Assembly (NCBI GenBank): GCA_028565635.1
Contig: JAOXYB010084831.1
Coordinates: forward strand, 2,243-19,734
From: Phoronis ovalis
Lineage: Eukaryota; Phoronida; Phoronidae
Direction: 5' to 3'
DNA length: 17,492 nucleotides
Below, in pieces: positions 1 through 9,700 of the stretch (its first letter is position 1; each line of letters starts with the position of its first letter). Under the pieces are notes generated by a model. It was not told where the DNA came from, made no database searches, and was given only the letters and a program-made list of their open reading frames with translations. The position numbers and the translations under genes are program-made.

Positions 1-275
1 AACAGTTACTTACACCTGGAGCATGTTATTTGTTCACGGCGTGTGATTGTGATAACAGTTACTTACACCTGGAGCATTTTATTTGTTCACGGCGTGTGAT
101 TGTGATAACAGTTACTTACACCTGGAGCATGTTATTTGTTCACGGCGTGTGATTGTGATAACAGTTACTTACACCTGGAGCATGTTATTTATTCACTGCG
201 TGTGATTGTGATAACAGTTGCTTACACCTGGAGCATGTTATTTGTTCACGGCGTGTGATTGTGACAACAGTTACT
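1..275. repeat. 53-bp minisatellite, five copies plus a partial copy
   Basis: Units start at 1, 54, 107, 160, 213 and 266. The last breaks off after about 10 bases, where the sequence changes to unrelated DNA. The copies differ by only a few substitutions (for example in copies 2, 4 and 5), so the array is young or homogenised. Each unit boundary contains the 9-bp palindrome TAACAGTTA and a GTAAGT donor-like string on the minus strand. The array reaches the first base of the window, so its true length is unknown. No reading frame or promoter is evident. Confidence 0.97.
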
Positions 276-291
276 CCCAAAGTGATGACGT

Positions 292-321
292 TCATTCGCA
301 ATTGTTGATAAAAGCGAATGA
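292..321. repeat. Hairpin directly after the minisatellite
   Basis: TCATTCGC at 292-299 is the exact reverse complement of GCGAATGA at 314-321, with a 14-base loop. A second, competing pairing exists between TGTTGA (304-309) and TCAACA (328-333). An outer 6-bp pairing joins ATGACG (285-290) to CGTCAT (352-357). This looks like the edge of a structured repeat element. It has no coding content and I cannot assign it to a family. Confidence 0.55.
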
Positions 322-359
322 CATTTGTCAACAGTGAAAACTTGTCACCTGCGTCATTA

Positions 360-3170
360 TGCTATTTTCACAAACAGAAAATATAGTTCACCATTTGATT
401 TGAACTTACAATAGTACAAAATTGAACTTGAGATTTCTGAAGTACTACAGTCACGAACCAATGTAATACGAACAAATGTAAATTAATAAAAAGTCGAAAA
501 AAACATGCACTTGTACAACAAATACAACATCTTCACAGTTACCCACTAAGTCTCCGTTCCCACAATAAAGGCGGTTTAATACCTTGCCTACTGTAAAGTG
601 CGTTAATTTATTTTAAAAAGCAGCATAATTCTAAAAATGATATCGTTCATCACAGTGATGAAGAACGTCTGTTATTCTCGATCTCTTAGTACTACTAACT
701 AAATTATGTATAAAAATATAAAGACCACAAACCACTAACGACAATATGTTTTAAAAAATGATAAAAATATTTGTTCAGTGATTGTGATTCAACTATTCTC
801 GATGTATAGACGTATCAAAGAGCACATTAGTGCCCAGCTGGTTTAAAGCAAGACTACATTTAATGGTAACTGAACACTATATATTTACATAACATCACGA
901 CAAAATATGCCAACAGAATTATTATACTACCATACGCATTACATTCGAAAGAGGTGCTCAGTTTTTCGCTGGATGTTATAGCGCCAGTATTAAATTGGTC
1001 TATCGTAGGTATGTTTTCTTTGTAGCTATAGATAGTTGAGTATGGAATTGACCCTTCTCATATTTACCGTGTGTTGTTGAAACTGCCGCGGTCATTTATT
1101 TCATGACCTTTGCATTTTAGGTTTTTGGTGTGTGAAACTGCACACCTTTTGCTTTTTACATTTTAAAGATTTAAATATACTCGATGACGCCTTGGTACAG
1201 TTTGGTGCCAGTTAAATGACGATGTGCACCTTCAAGGGATATTTTATTTGTGTATACATGCCGTTTATTGTCATTCCTAACCGGACATATGTTTCGTTCA
1301 TTGATGTCTACTCGGACTTTTTTACAAACAATTTTTATGATTATAAATGTGTGGCAGATACACAGGGGCACTGAATTAAAACCTGGACAATCGTTTAAAT
1401 AAGTGGTTTAGGATCTAACTTTAAAAAAGGGACGTAAGCAAGACCTGTGCCTAAATTGGTACACTATTCAAGACAGTCACGTTTGTCGCCAAGCAAAAGA
1501 GCCAATAGTTATTTTTCGATCCATAAGCGAAGGAAACACCCTCTCAGCAAGAATCACATCACGAAAATTGTATCCTCATAAAGATTCGTGAAAAAATAGA
1601 CCCTAAGAAAAACCAAATCACGCGCTTTTTGGTCAAAATTACCGTTTTTCCTACCTTAAATGTACCTGATCTTAAAAAACTCTCCCTTTCACGAATTTTT
1701 ATTAAACGATCATACTTATGTTTAGTCACATTTTACATGGGACAGATATTCATTCCTGGGAATAAGTTACTATAAAAAATCCTTTTGAGCCATTCAAATT
1801 TTAATCTAGCAATATCGTCACTGTATATAAACTTAAAGTGAAATGTAAATATACTGTTGTGCATTCATGACCTATCGAAATGTATGACAGACCAAAAAAT
1901 TACATGTCTATGTATTTTGCAATGGCTTCGTGTACTTTTAAATATGATCGGAACACATTTTAAATTTTGTCATTGTCTACTAAACTAGATAGAAGATCTG
2001 CTGCATATAAGTGCTCCGTAACTTTTATCATACGCCCAATATATTGTATTGTTAAAAATGCCAACAGGAAACATAAAATATGGAATAAACAGTTTTAACT
2101 TTATTTATGTTATTTTGCTTGTATTTATATATAGTACGCTTTGGTATTTGACATAAAATGTTGACATGTACATATAACGATGCAGCTCTGTTTTTTGTTT
2201 TGTTTATGCACATTGTGATTGCTTTATCGAATACCCTGTACTATACTATATACTATACTATATAGCAGCAAAAGTGAAATTGGTGGTAGGGAAGGTCTGC
2301 CCTGGATCATCTATTTAAAGGATTTGAGGCGATCCGGCCTCTATCACCTGGAATTGCAATAATCTCATATCCCAATACGCTAAATATTGAACATACGCAA
2401 CAACGTATTTATAACGGGGAACAAACAATTCGTTCAATCACTCATAACGCTAAATTGAAGTACTGTATTCGGCGCATTATGTAGAATACAATATATTTCC
2501 TACCCTCGGTACAACCTTAATTTTGCAAGTGCAGATGAAATCTTTAAGTGAAATAAGAACATTGTGCAGAATATTACAATTTGGGAAATTTGGCAAACAC
2601 AGTCAATTTGTTATTAAGCTTCTAAAATTTTTCAGGGTATGTATAAGTCATATAACTTCAACTATACACACTTTAATAGCTTTTTAGTCAGCATGATCAG
2701 TTTTACATGTTTTATTTATATTTAATGTTAATGTGATTGTGGTCATCATTTAGAATTTCACATACCCTCAAAACCATGCAATATATAAAAAATATGCTAC
2801 AAAATTTCTTTCTGTTGCTCATAGTGATGCTGTGGTTATTGAAGGTGCGTGCAATTTGACGCAAAACGAAACAAATATTCTAAATGCCATTTTGTATCAA
2901 ACATTGATGAATAAATTATCCTGTGTTGTAATATAAGTTTAAATCCTTATGTTATTGCGTATTATACTACAATTTTCTGAAGTCATGCAGTAGACAATAG
3001 TGTTTAATTTTATATTTATATTTTTCTTGATCCCTACATTCAACATTTTAAGGGACTAACATTAACATATGCAACAATTCAATAGGCTATAATATATCTA
3101 TATGTGATAAAGTCATTAATTTTAATTTTTAAAAAGGTATACATTTTTTTTTGTACTTCTGCTTTCCAAT
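360..3170. other. Gene-free AT-rich stretch
   Basis: No long open frame, recognisable protein motif or RNA gene is visible on either strand. There are short AT-rich simple patterns, including an ACTAT-type run at about 2240-2264. It is followed by a less AT-rich patch at about 2278-2350 that is open in more than one frame without a supporting start or homology. A weak minus-strand open stretch at 1171-1371 starts with GTG and resembles nothing I know. Confidence 0.6.
2240..2264. repeat. ACTAT-type short tandem repeat
   Basis: A run of imperfect repeats built from TACTATA units, about 25 bases long. It lies immediately before the locally GC-richer patch at 2278-2350. Confidence 0.7.
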
Positions 3171-3174
3171 AAAT

Positions 3175-3188
3175 CCACTAGGGGGCCT
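3175..3188 (+). promoter_or_regulatory. CTCF-like binding motif, left copy
   Basis: The bases CCACTAGGGGGC match the known bilaterian CTCF core CCASYAGRKGGC at all twelve positions; the next two bases depart from the longer consensus. The site lies about 370 bp beyond the 3' end of the minus-strand gene at 3558-4295. A second CTCF-like motif in the same orientation lies on the other side of that gene. In DNA this AT-rich such a match is unexpected by chance, but binding is inferred from sequence alone. Confidence 0.5.
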
Positions 3189-3219
3189 TCAGTAAGACCT
3201 TAATGAAAGAAAGTTAGTA

Positions 3220-3225
3220 TTTATT
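3220..3225 (-). terminator. Possible polyadenylation signal
   Basis: AATAAA read on the minus strand, about 330 bp beyond the stop codon of the 3558-4295 gene. The hexamer is common by chance in DNA this AT-rich, so the assignment rests on position only. Confidence 0.2.
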
Positions 3226-3557
3226 ATTTTTGTTTGGAACAAAAGAAAATTAGAGAGTTCAAAAATGTAATAAAATTTAAAAACCGTACTTATAACGAAG
3301 TACTGAAAATGCTTTTTAGTTATGCTTGGAAAAGTTATTATTAGTCCAAGCATATAACAAGAATAACAATTATGAAAAACGTTGAATCGTGACTGATTTA
3401 CAGTCAATTAAAAAGAAATATTATACTAATTTTGCCATATTGCAAACAAATGTCTCCAGAAACACGTTATAAGTCCTTGTTTCATCATTATGTGAAGAGT
3501 ATGCTTCTTCAATTCTAATAGCCGAATTTTTGCTTATAGTCATTCAAAAATGTTGCA

Positions 3558-4295
3558 TTATAATGGCGTCTGCAAATACATGCCATCTTTTTGTAACTCG
3601 CCGTTTAATAAAAATCCCTGTTTTGATAACAAATCACTATTCTCACCTGTGCAATCTCCGTCGGTATGTAATGACTCAAAATTATTATTATTTATGCACT
3701 GTACTTTATCAAGATCTTTGTGTTCGGTTACTTTTTTTCGAGATGTGAGATCAATCTTTAGTGCGGCTTCTTTGGTGAGAGTTCTTTGAGACGCTACCGA
3801 TAATTTTGTCGATTGAAGTTGTAATTGTAGCAATGGTGGCTCTTGTGGTACTGGATCTAAATAGCGCTTCAGTTTGACAAGTTTTAGTTCCGCTTTTGAA
3901 ATATTATATGTGTTTTCTCCCAACTTACTGGATATCTCTTCTTTTAGGATTGGAATTTCGTTTTTGTGATTAGTTACAATCTTCTTAGATAATTTGTTAT
4001 CTAACCGCCACTTTGTCATTTCTTTATCAAAGTCATCTAAAATCATTATTGTGTCTTTCGCACTTTTTCTCACTAATGTTTTATAGAATGTCCTACCTTC
4101 ATGCGAATATGGTTTCATGGTTTGTAGTTCCTTGTAAAGATGGCGCTGGTCAACGGAAATTTTTGAAGAAACATCAACACGTTGTTTTTCTAATTTTTGA
4201 AGTTTTTCCACTAATTGTCTACTTTCTTTTATATTACGACTACGTGCCAGGAACATATGCCTGTCAACTATTTCAGCACTACTTTCTGAACCCAT
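3558..4295 (-). CDS. Unrecognised intronless gene, 245-aa coiled-coil-like protein
   Basis: The frame is 245 codons long, which is very unlikely by chance in sequence this AT-rich. It starts at an ATG in good context (AACATGG, purine at -3 and G at +4). I do not recognise the family. Residues 23-60 are rich in Leu, Lys, Glu and Gln and look like a coiled coil. Residues 70-145 are again strongly charged and probably helical (WRLDN near 96-100, ISSKLGENTY at 121-130). A proline patch PVPQEPP lies at 148-154, followed by a short LQLQLQ run. The last 50 residues are polar, with an N4 run near 202-205, and look disordered. There is no signal peptide, membrane segment or cysteine pattern, so a cytoplasmic or nuclear protein is likely. 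A TATA box lies 36 bp upstream. No poly(A)-like tail or target duplications were seen that would mark it as a retrocopy. Two CTCF-like motifs flank it. Confidence 0.7.
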   Translation of the reverse strand: MGSESSAEIVDRHMFLARSRNIKESRQLVEKLQKLEKQRVDVSSKISVDQRHLYKELQTMKPYSHEGRTFYKTLVRKSAKDTIMILDDFDKEMTKWRLDNKLSKKIVTNHKNEIPILKEEISSKLGENTYNISKAELKLVKLKRYLDPVPQEPPLLQLQLQSTKLSVASQRTLTKEAALKIDLTSRKKVTEHKDLDKVQCINNNNFESLHTDGDCTGENSDLLSKQGFLLNGELQKDGMYLQTPL

Positions 4296-4330
4296 GTTCA
4301 GCCTTAACCAGAAAATAACATATAGCGCGT

Positions 4331-4338
4331 TATTTATA
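4331..4338 (-). promoter_or_regulatory. TATA box of the 245-aa gene
   Basis: TATAAATA on the minus strand, 36 bp before the ATG at 4295. With usual spacing, transcription would begin near 4308, leaving a leader of only about 10-15 bases and no room for a 5' intron. This fits an intronless, simply organised gene. The motif also arises easily in AT-rich DNA. Confidence 0.4.
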
Positions 4339-4422
4339 TTTTGAAAGAATTTTTTTTTTCTCTACATACAGTAGACATGTACAGTATACATGCTTTATTA
4401 GACTTGGTTGATTCATACTTCA

Positions 4423-4436
4423 CCACTAGGGGACAG
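4423..4436 (+). promoter_or_regulatory. CTCF-like binding motif, right copy
   Basis: CCACTAGGGGACAG matches the 14-base consensus CCASYAGRKGGCRS with one mismatch (A for G at position 11). It shares a 10-base core with the motif at 3175 but no flanking similarity, so the two are not simply copies of one repeat. It sits about 130 bp upstream of the minus-strand start codon at 4295. Confidence 0.5.
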
Positions 4437-4582
4437 TCACGGATGATATCCCTCAATATGCTCTATAGTGTCTCATCTAGACTATCTACCCTCTGGCAAT
4501 ATCAACATTCAAACATAAATATCACGTTCGTTAGCTCGAGCGTCATTTCTGTCACTTAATTTTATGCCATGGCTTTTCTTGT

Positions 4583-4741
4583 ATTTATATATCTCATTTC
4601 TTTTAATAAAAGCAGCAATTTCGTTATAAATATAAATATATATTATCAAAATGCACTCGTACCGTGTAAAACGATTTTTAAAAATCCAAATTATTACTAA
4701 GTTAAGCTTTTCTCCTCTCTGTACTGGCGCGCATCAACATC
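4583..4741 (+). repeat. Dispersed repeat, copy A
   Basis: The segment 4620-4741 aligns with 6635-6743 with scattered substitutions and small gaps. It shares TTCGTTATAAA, then AAATGCACTCGTAC, then an AAGCTT-CTCTCC-TGTACTG region ending in CAACATC/CGACATC. Weaker similarity extends left to about 4583. It has no coding potential, and I saw no clear terminal repeats or target duplication, so the class (MITE, SINE or other) is open. Confidence 0.65.
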
Positions 4742-6050
4742 TTATAACATATCCAGTACCAATGTAATCACTGAACGGTTTGAAATTTGTGCTGACTGTA
4801 TTTCTATGCCGTGTTATTCCTTTTTGCAACTAACAACAAATTCTGACAGCAATTTGATAGTGGCAACGAATAAGGCCAAGAAAAAGACACGTTGTTGGTT
4901 ACAAAGATAGCTGTAAATTATTCCGCATAAATTGTAGATGTACTGGGGATCTACTTGCACGGTTTTTAAAAGAGAATGAAAATACTTCTCCTTTTTATAA
5001 AAAGGAACAACAACAGGTAGCTAATTATTATCTTTCAAATTTTAGCTCTTTAATTTTATGATATGTAGCCTTCCAAAGGACCTAATAATGTGAGAAAAAA
5101 AGTAATATAGCAGGTGTGACTGGGCCATTAAATTTTTACGGATGATTTTTTTGTTGCTATGAATAGGTAAACGTAACAAAATGCCGAAATGCTCATTGTT
5201 GTTTTACGCATACATGTTTATACAGAAAGAGATTAATTTTTCGCGTACAATGTGAATCATTTTATCTGATGTAAAGGTCCGTGTATTTAAAAAAAGAAGT
5301 ATTAAGTTATAATTTCCACACAAATGCAAAAGATATGGAATAAACATATCTCTGCAACCTTTCGTCGTATTTCAAAAAAAACACGTCTTCAATATGCTTG
5401 TTTGATTTGATGTTAAGCTATCTATGCCATGGGTGAAGCTGTTTCGTTACCGGTTCTTATTGAGTTACCCTGCATCCAATCTAAACTCGCCGAGTACGTG
5501 TCACTTCATTTTTTGTTTGTATTATATACATGCCAATCTTACATTATCTAGTCATTCATAGACTATTCCAATATAATAAATGTCAAATATAGTTTTTATT
5601 CTGGAAACAGGAAAGATTTAGCAAGAAAATTGGTCGTTTTTGCTTAATAGGTTATGTGAATTTAGTAAGGCGCTGTTTCAATGTTTTATGTATTATTTAT
5701 TGCATGCATAACTATTAACTCGAATAAAAATCAAAATATATTGGTTTTCATCAGATCGATTAGTATTAAACTAGCATTTAATTAGAAAAATAACGCTTTA
5801 TCGATAAGTGTTTTGAAGAAAGGAAAGTAAAGTGCACACAAGCATTGATTTTATATAACAATAGCTTCTCACAACAGTTTGCCTGAATAGGGATATTACA
5901 GACATGTATTTACTAGTCTATAGTTTGAGTAAATAGCTATCACAATATACCTGAATGGTTATGATAATTTAATGTTGTGATGCGCAGTACAGATATAGGT
6001 CCGTGGATAGCAACCGTGTATAGGCTGAGCTAGTTTTTAAGCATAGAGTT
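4742..6050. other. Gene-poor AT-rich stretch
   Basis: No long frame is present. The one item that stands out is a 40-codon plus-strand frame at 5429-5551. It begins GCCATGGG, an ideal animal start context, and sits in locally GC-richer sequence. It resembles nothing known to me. Confidence 0.5.
5429..5551 (+). CDS. Possible small ORF or first coding exon, 40 aa
   Basis: The frame starts at an ATG in ideal context (GCCATGGG) and runs 40 codons to a TAG. The first 23 codons (MGEAVSLPVL then IELPCIQSKLAEY) are less AT-rich than the surroundings and look codon-like. The remainder is AT-rich and could be intron, with a weak GTGTCA donor just after codon 23. Length alone is not significant. No family is recognised and no downstream exon was identified. 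Confidence 0.15.
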   Translation: MGEAVSLPVLIELPCIQSKLAEYVSLHFLFVLYTCQSYII

Positions 6051-6057
6051 TGAAAAG

Positions 6058-6063
6058 GTAAGT
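6058..6063 (+). other. Strong 5' splice donor, possible leader exon end
   Basis: AAAAG|GTAAGT matches the 5' splice-site consensus at eight of nine positions. There is no open frame of note upstream, so it would end a non-coding leader exon. The next convincing plus-strand acceptor I could see before a long coding region is at 12038, in front of the 584-codon frame, implying an intron of about 6 kb. This pairing is inference. Other GTAAG-type donors exist in the window (for example 7559 and 8235) but in weaker exon context. Confidence 0.25.
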
Positions 6064-6266
6064 CCGTCGTTTCTAGTTCGAACAAAACTTTTAAGTTGAA
6101 TCTGAAGAATTTCTTTTACTGTGTTGAAAACATGTCAGTCCGGGACGTTTACTGTATTGTTAAAATGTCTTGCCTGGCTATCTTGTTATAATACTGAATC
6201 TTACTGAATGTCCATAGTTATGCCGAACACCCGGGATCCCACCAACCTTACATAGACAATACTTAC

Positions 6267-6383
6267 GTAATAAACATTCTTGACATTTGGTTTATTTGTG
6301 TCCCAGTTTATTCTGACTGCATTTATAGATGTAATAATATATGATACTGGCAACGAGAGGATACTAGTAATTGCTATTTGCAT
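6267..6383 (-). CDS. Candidate internal exon with fibronectin-III-like pattern
   Basis: On the minus strand this 117-bp stretch is bounded by a TTCAG acceptor at 6386-6384, preceded by a T-rich tract, and by a GTAAGT donor starting at 6266. It is open for exactly 39 codons and keeps phase 0 at both ends. The peptide contains LPVSYIITSINAVRINWD and then NKPNVKNVYY. This resembles the B-to-C strand part of a fibronectin type III domain: alternating hydrophobics, a core Trp, a Pro a few residues later, then a Tyr. Such a short match is weak evidence. No neighbouring exon of the same gene was found in the window. If real, it is one piece of a larger receptor-type or extracellular-protein gene with long introns. 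Confidence 0.27.
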
Positions 6384-6465
6384 CTGAACATCATTTAAAA
6401 AAAAAATTATTCAATATTTAAAAAGTAAAAGATACTGTGACGTCGAAGATCACACGTTGTATAAC

Positions 6466-6485
6466 ACAATACAATACAATACAAT
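6466..6485. repeat. (ACAAT)4 microsatellite
   Basis: Four exact ACAAT units, followed by one degenerate AAAAT unit. A simple-sequence repeat with no other visible role. Confidence 0.9.
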
Positions 6486-6576
6486 AAAATACATCAATAA
6501 TATGCTCCTATGTTTCCTTAGTACTAAAACACAATATATAACTAGTTAGTTGACTTGTCCATATATTCGTATGCAG

Positions 6577-6743
6577 TACATATGTCTCTTTTTTATTCAG
6601 TAAAAGTAGTAGCACATTGCTCCCCTAACAATTATTCGTTATAAACATACCACAAAATGCACTCGTACTGTGATTTTTAGAAATCAAAATTATATGTAGT
6701 ATAAGTGAAGCTTCTCTCCACTGTACTGAAGAGTATCGACATC
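6577..6743 (+). repeat. Dispersed repeat, copy B
   Basis: Second copy of the element at 4583-4741, in the same orientation and about 2 kb away. The clearest block is AAATGCACTCGTAC at about 6654-6667. The left part matches copy A only loosely (TATGTCTCTTTTTTATTCAG against TATATCTCATTTCTTTTAAT). The copies are clearly diverged, so insertion or duplication is not recent. Confidence 0.65.
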
Positions 6744-9700
6744 CGTATGCACCTCCTAAAACAATTTGTGTTTGGATGTGTTTTTTTTCTAGAATCCATA
6801 AATTTTCGTGTTTGAATTACAATAGAATGATATTATTTTTATATAAACGGTTTTAAGCAATATTTAAAATGCAGATTATCGACAAGCTCGCCGACGCGTT
6901 GCAAAGTGTAGACACTCAAAAGTGTCGGTATTATATATATCGGAAAATATATAATAAAATGTTTGGTATCTAAGGAACTGTGATAAAACATTCAAAATGT
7001 AATTAGTGACAAGAGTTTCTGAGCATTTCACATTTTTGGCATTATTTAATCGTATGTTCAAATCGCATTATTAAAAATAAAACGTTATGATATATTTCTT
7101 CATACCGTGTTACGCATAAATTACACTTTTCTGTAGACTGTAAGATCTAAGATGCGACTTCACATTTTTTTTAAATATCAAACCTCTCGCAATGTATAAC
7201 AATCTGACGATATAAATTTATACAGCATGTACAGTCTTTGTATGTCTTTCTTGAAAATACAAATCATGTTATTACAGTAAAAAATTATGCCTCTGTTTCT
7301 GCTAAGTATATGATACAAACATGATGTATCCAGGTAATGATGACATCTAATACCTGCGATCTCCTTTTATCACGTTAGAATACACCTAAATCGTCATTTG
7401 TTATCTGACATTTTGATAAAGACGGCTTCTGAAAAGCATACGTACTTGTCAAAACTTAATTAAATTTTACAAAGAGCAATGTAGTTTTCAAGTAGACACT
7501 TAAGAGTAGGAACTGAAATGTACCGTTGGGGAGTACCTAGATGAACATAAGAATGGAAGTAAGTACAGAATTACAATATGGATATCAGAAATTAGTTGGA
7601 TTTTGACTTGTTGAGTTCTCACTGAAGTGAATTTAGGCAAAGGCTGAGATGTAGCTTAGTCTCGTTGTGTTCACGTGCTGATACGAAGTACATTGTAAGA
7701 AGTTTCATTATTTTTAACTCATGCATTCATGACATGAATTTGATTTTTTTAAAGAAATATTAAAATATAACTCAACTTTGTTGTAGAAACTTAAATAAAT
7801 AGATGTATGATTATAGATTGTTACAATTAATAAAATCAAGATGAAATTTATATTACTTGAAAGAAGAAACTTTATGTGATCAGGCTAGGATATATAAAAC
7901 TCTTACAGTTTTATATATCCTAGGATAAGGACAGTATCTCTAAACTTAAACTTCTTATCTTTAAATATATATTGTAACTGTTATTATAATAAATAAGCAC
8001 CGTTTGCTCACTTCAATTCGAATTATAGTTAGAAATTATCATGGATGGCTCATAACCCTGCAGGTCATTTCTATTATATGCTATATTTTTATTTACCCAT
8101 CACGCTTCCGTGGATAAACTGAGTATAAAGACAGAAGCATGAAACATTTGTGCATATAGCCAAGAGAAGGCTTTTTAATTTACTTAGTAATTTATCAAAA
8201 AATTACAAAACACGCTATTTTATAACCCTGTTGTGTAAGTATTTGATCAGATCATTTATCACACGTAAGAAGATTTATTTTGTATCCCCCGTTAGGCTGT
8301 TGCTATTTGGACTATAAAAACACAGGTATTACTGCTGGATGATTTATGTCTACACTACAACGTATCAAATTCCAAAGAAATTTATCAAACTATCAAACGT
8401 TTGCACGTTTTTTTATTATTTTAATGCGAATAAATCAGAGATTTGACATTATACGTATCTTAGTGAAAGCAACTTTTGTCGGGTTTGAAACTCTTGCAAA
8501 AGTGATTCAAGACGAACGCAACTTTTCAAATTGCACACTTGTTGGAGATGACTACGACAAAAATGCAGTTACTGGAGACATTGGAGCAACCTATTTGTAG
8601 TTTGCGAATTTCAACACTAGAAGACCCAGGGGTCATATCAGACTAATTATATCTATGAAAATTAGTGTACATGCAGTTTGCGAATAAAGTGATATTTCTT
8701 CAACTGAGTATTACATATATATTGAAAAATGTAAATGAAATTTTTGTCACCAAATAAGTTTTGGAAGAAAAACTGATATTCACGCAATCTAAAGAATGCT
8801 AGACTGGCACACAAATCCCTCATTTTTTCCCTGGTGGAGTAAACTTAAACTATTCCTAGAAAGAACCAAATGGTATAATGGTAAAAATAATCCCATGCAA
8901 TGCGTGCAAGCCAACCCACGCCCATATATTTTTATAGTGTTCGGCGGTTGTCGCACTCCATATAAAATACAAATAAGAGAAGCTTAAAAAATCTATATCC
9001 GAAAAAATAATTAATTAGTCAGTATTTGAATTCCAAAGTAGTAGAAATTGATTTCATGATATCTAATTTCATTTCCATCAACCCCACTGGTCCTTAAAAT
9101 CATAAATGAAGAATACAAGAATATACTGCGATCCTTTGATATACATAATTTTTTACCCAGAATGCAATGCTTTTCATTCACTTAAACGAACCATTTTTTT
9201 TAGATGTTACATGTATTTTATACGCTATACTATACAAAATACGGACTATTACATGACACTTTATATTGATAAATTTTATTTTATAAAATATGTTAATAAT
9301 TAATTTTACTATACGCAATCTAAGTAGATACCTATAAAAACATGTTCTGATTTATGTTGCGAAATATAATACCACAGTATAAAATATTTGTTTTGTGCAT
9401 GCGGAATGTTATTTACTGCACGTCTTAAAACTTCGGCGTAATAAACTTTCACGGTCTTAACGATTTTTCTACATTAAACAGGTACCATGATAATTTATCA
9501 ACACACGCAGTTATATTTATAGACTCGTCGAATTTTTTATGTTCAATAGAACGCCAATTTAAACAGTTTACATAAAATAAATTTAAGATTGAAGTTGGGT
9601 ATTTTTATTCAATTGTTGTAATAGAACATTTTTTAATTAAAACTGTTGACATTCGCCAGAATACATCAAATATTGATGTTATTTAACCCCATGAACATGT

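Noticed and set aside
1-275. CRISPR-like array
   Set aside because: The repeats are head-to-tail with no spacers, in eukaryotic DNA.
1171-1371. Minus-strand open frame of 66 codons
   Set aside because: It starts at GTG, has no recognised motif, and is of chance length. An AATTCAG acceptor-like string lies at its edge but no donor was found.
4013-4318. 101-codon plus-strand frame opposite the 245-aa gene
   Set aside because: It is the antisense shadow of the better-supported minus-strand frame.
8918-8927. CCCACGCCCA as a KLF/EGR-type factor site
   Set aside because: A single short match with no promoter or gene nearby.
8346-8987. Two plus-strand open frames (84 and 63 codons)
   Set aside because: Lengths are within chance for this composition and neither peptide resembles a known family.
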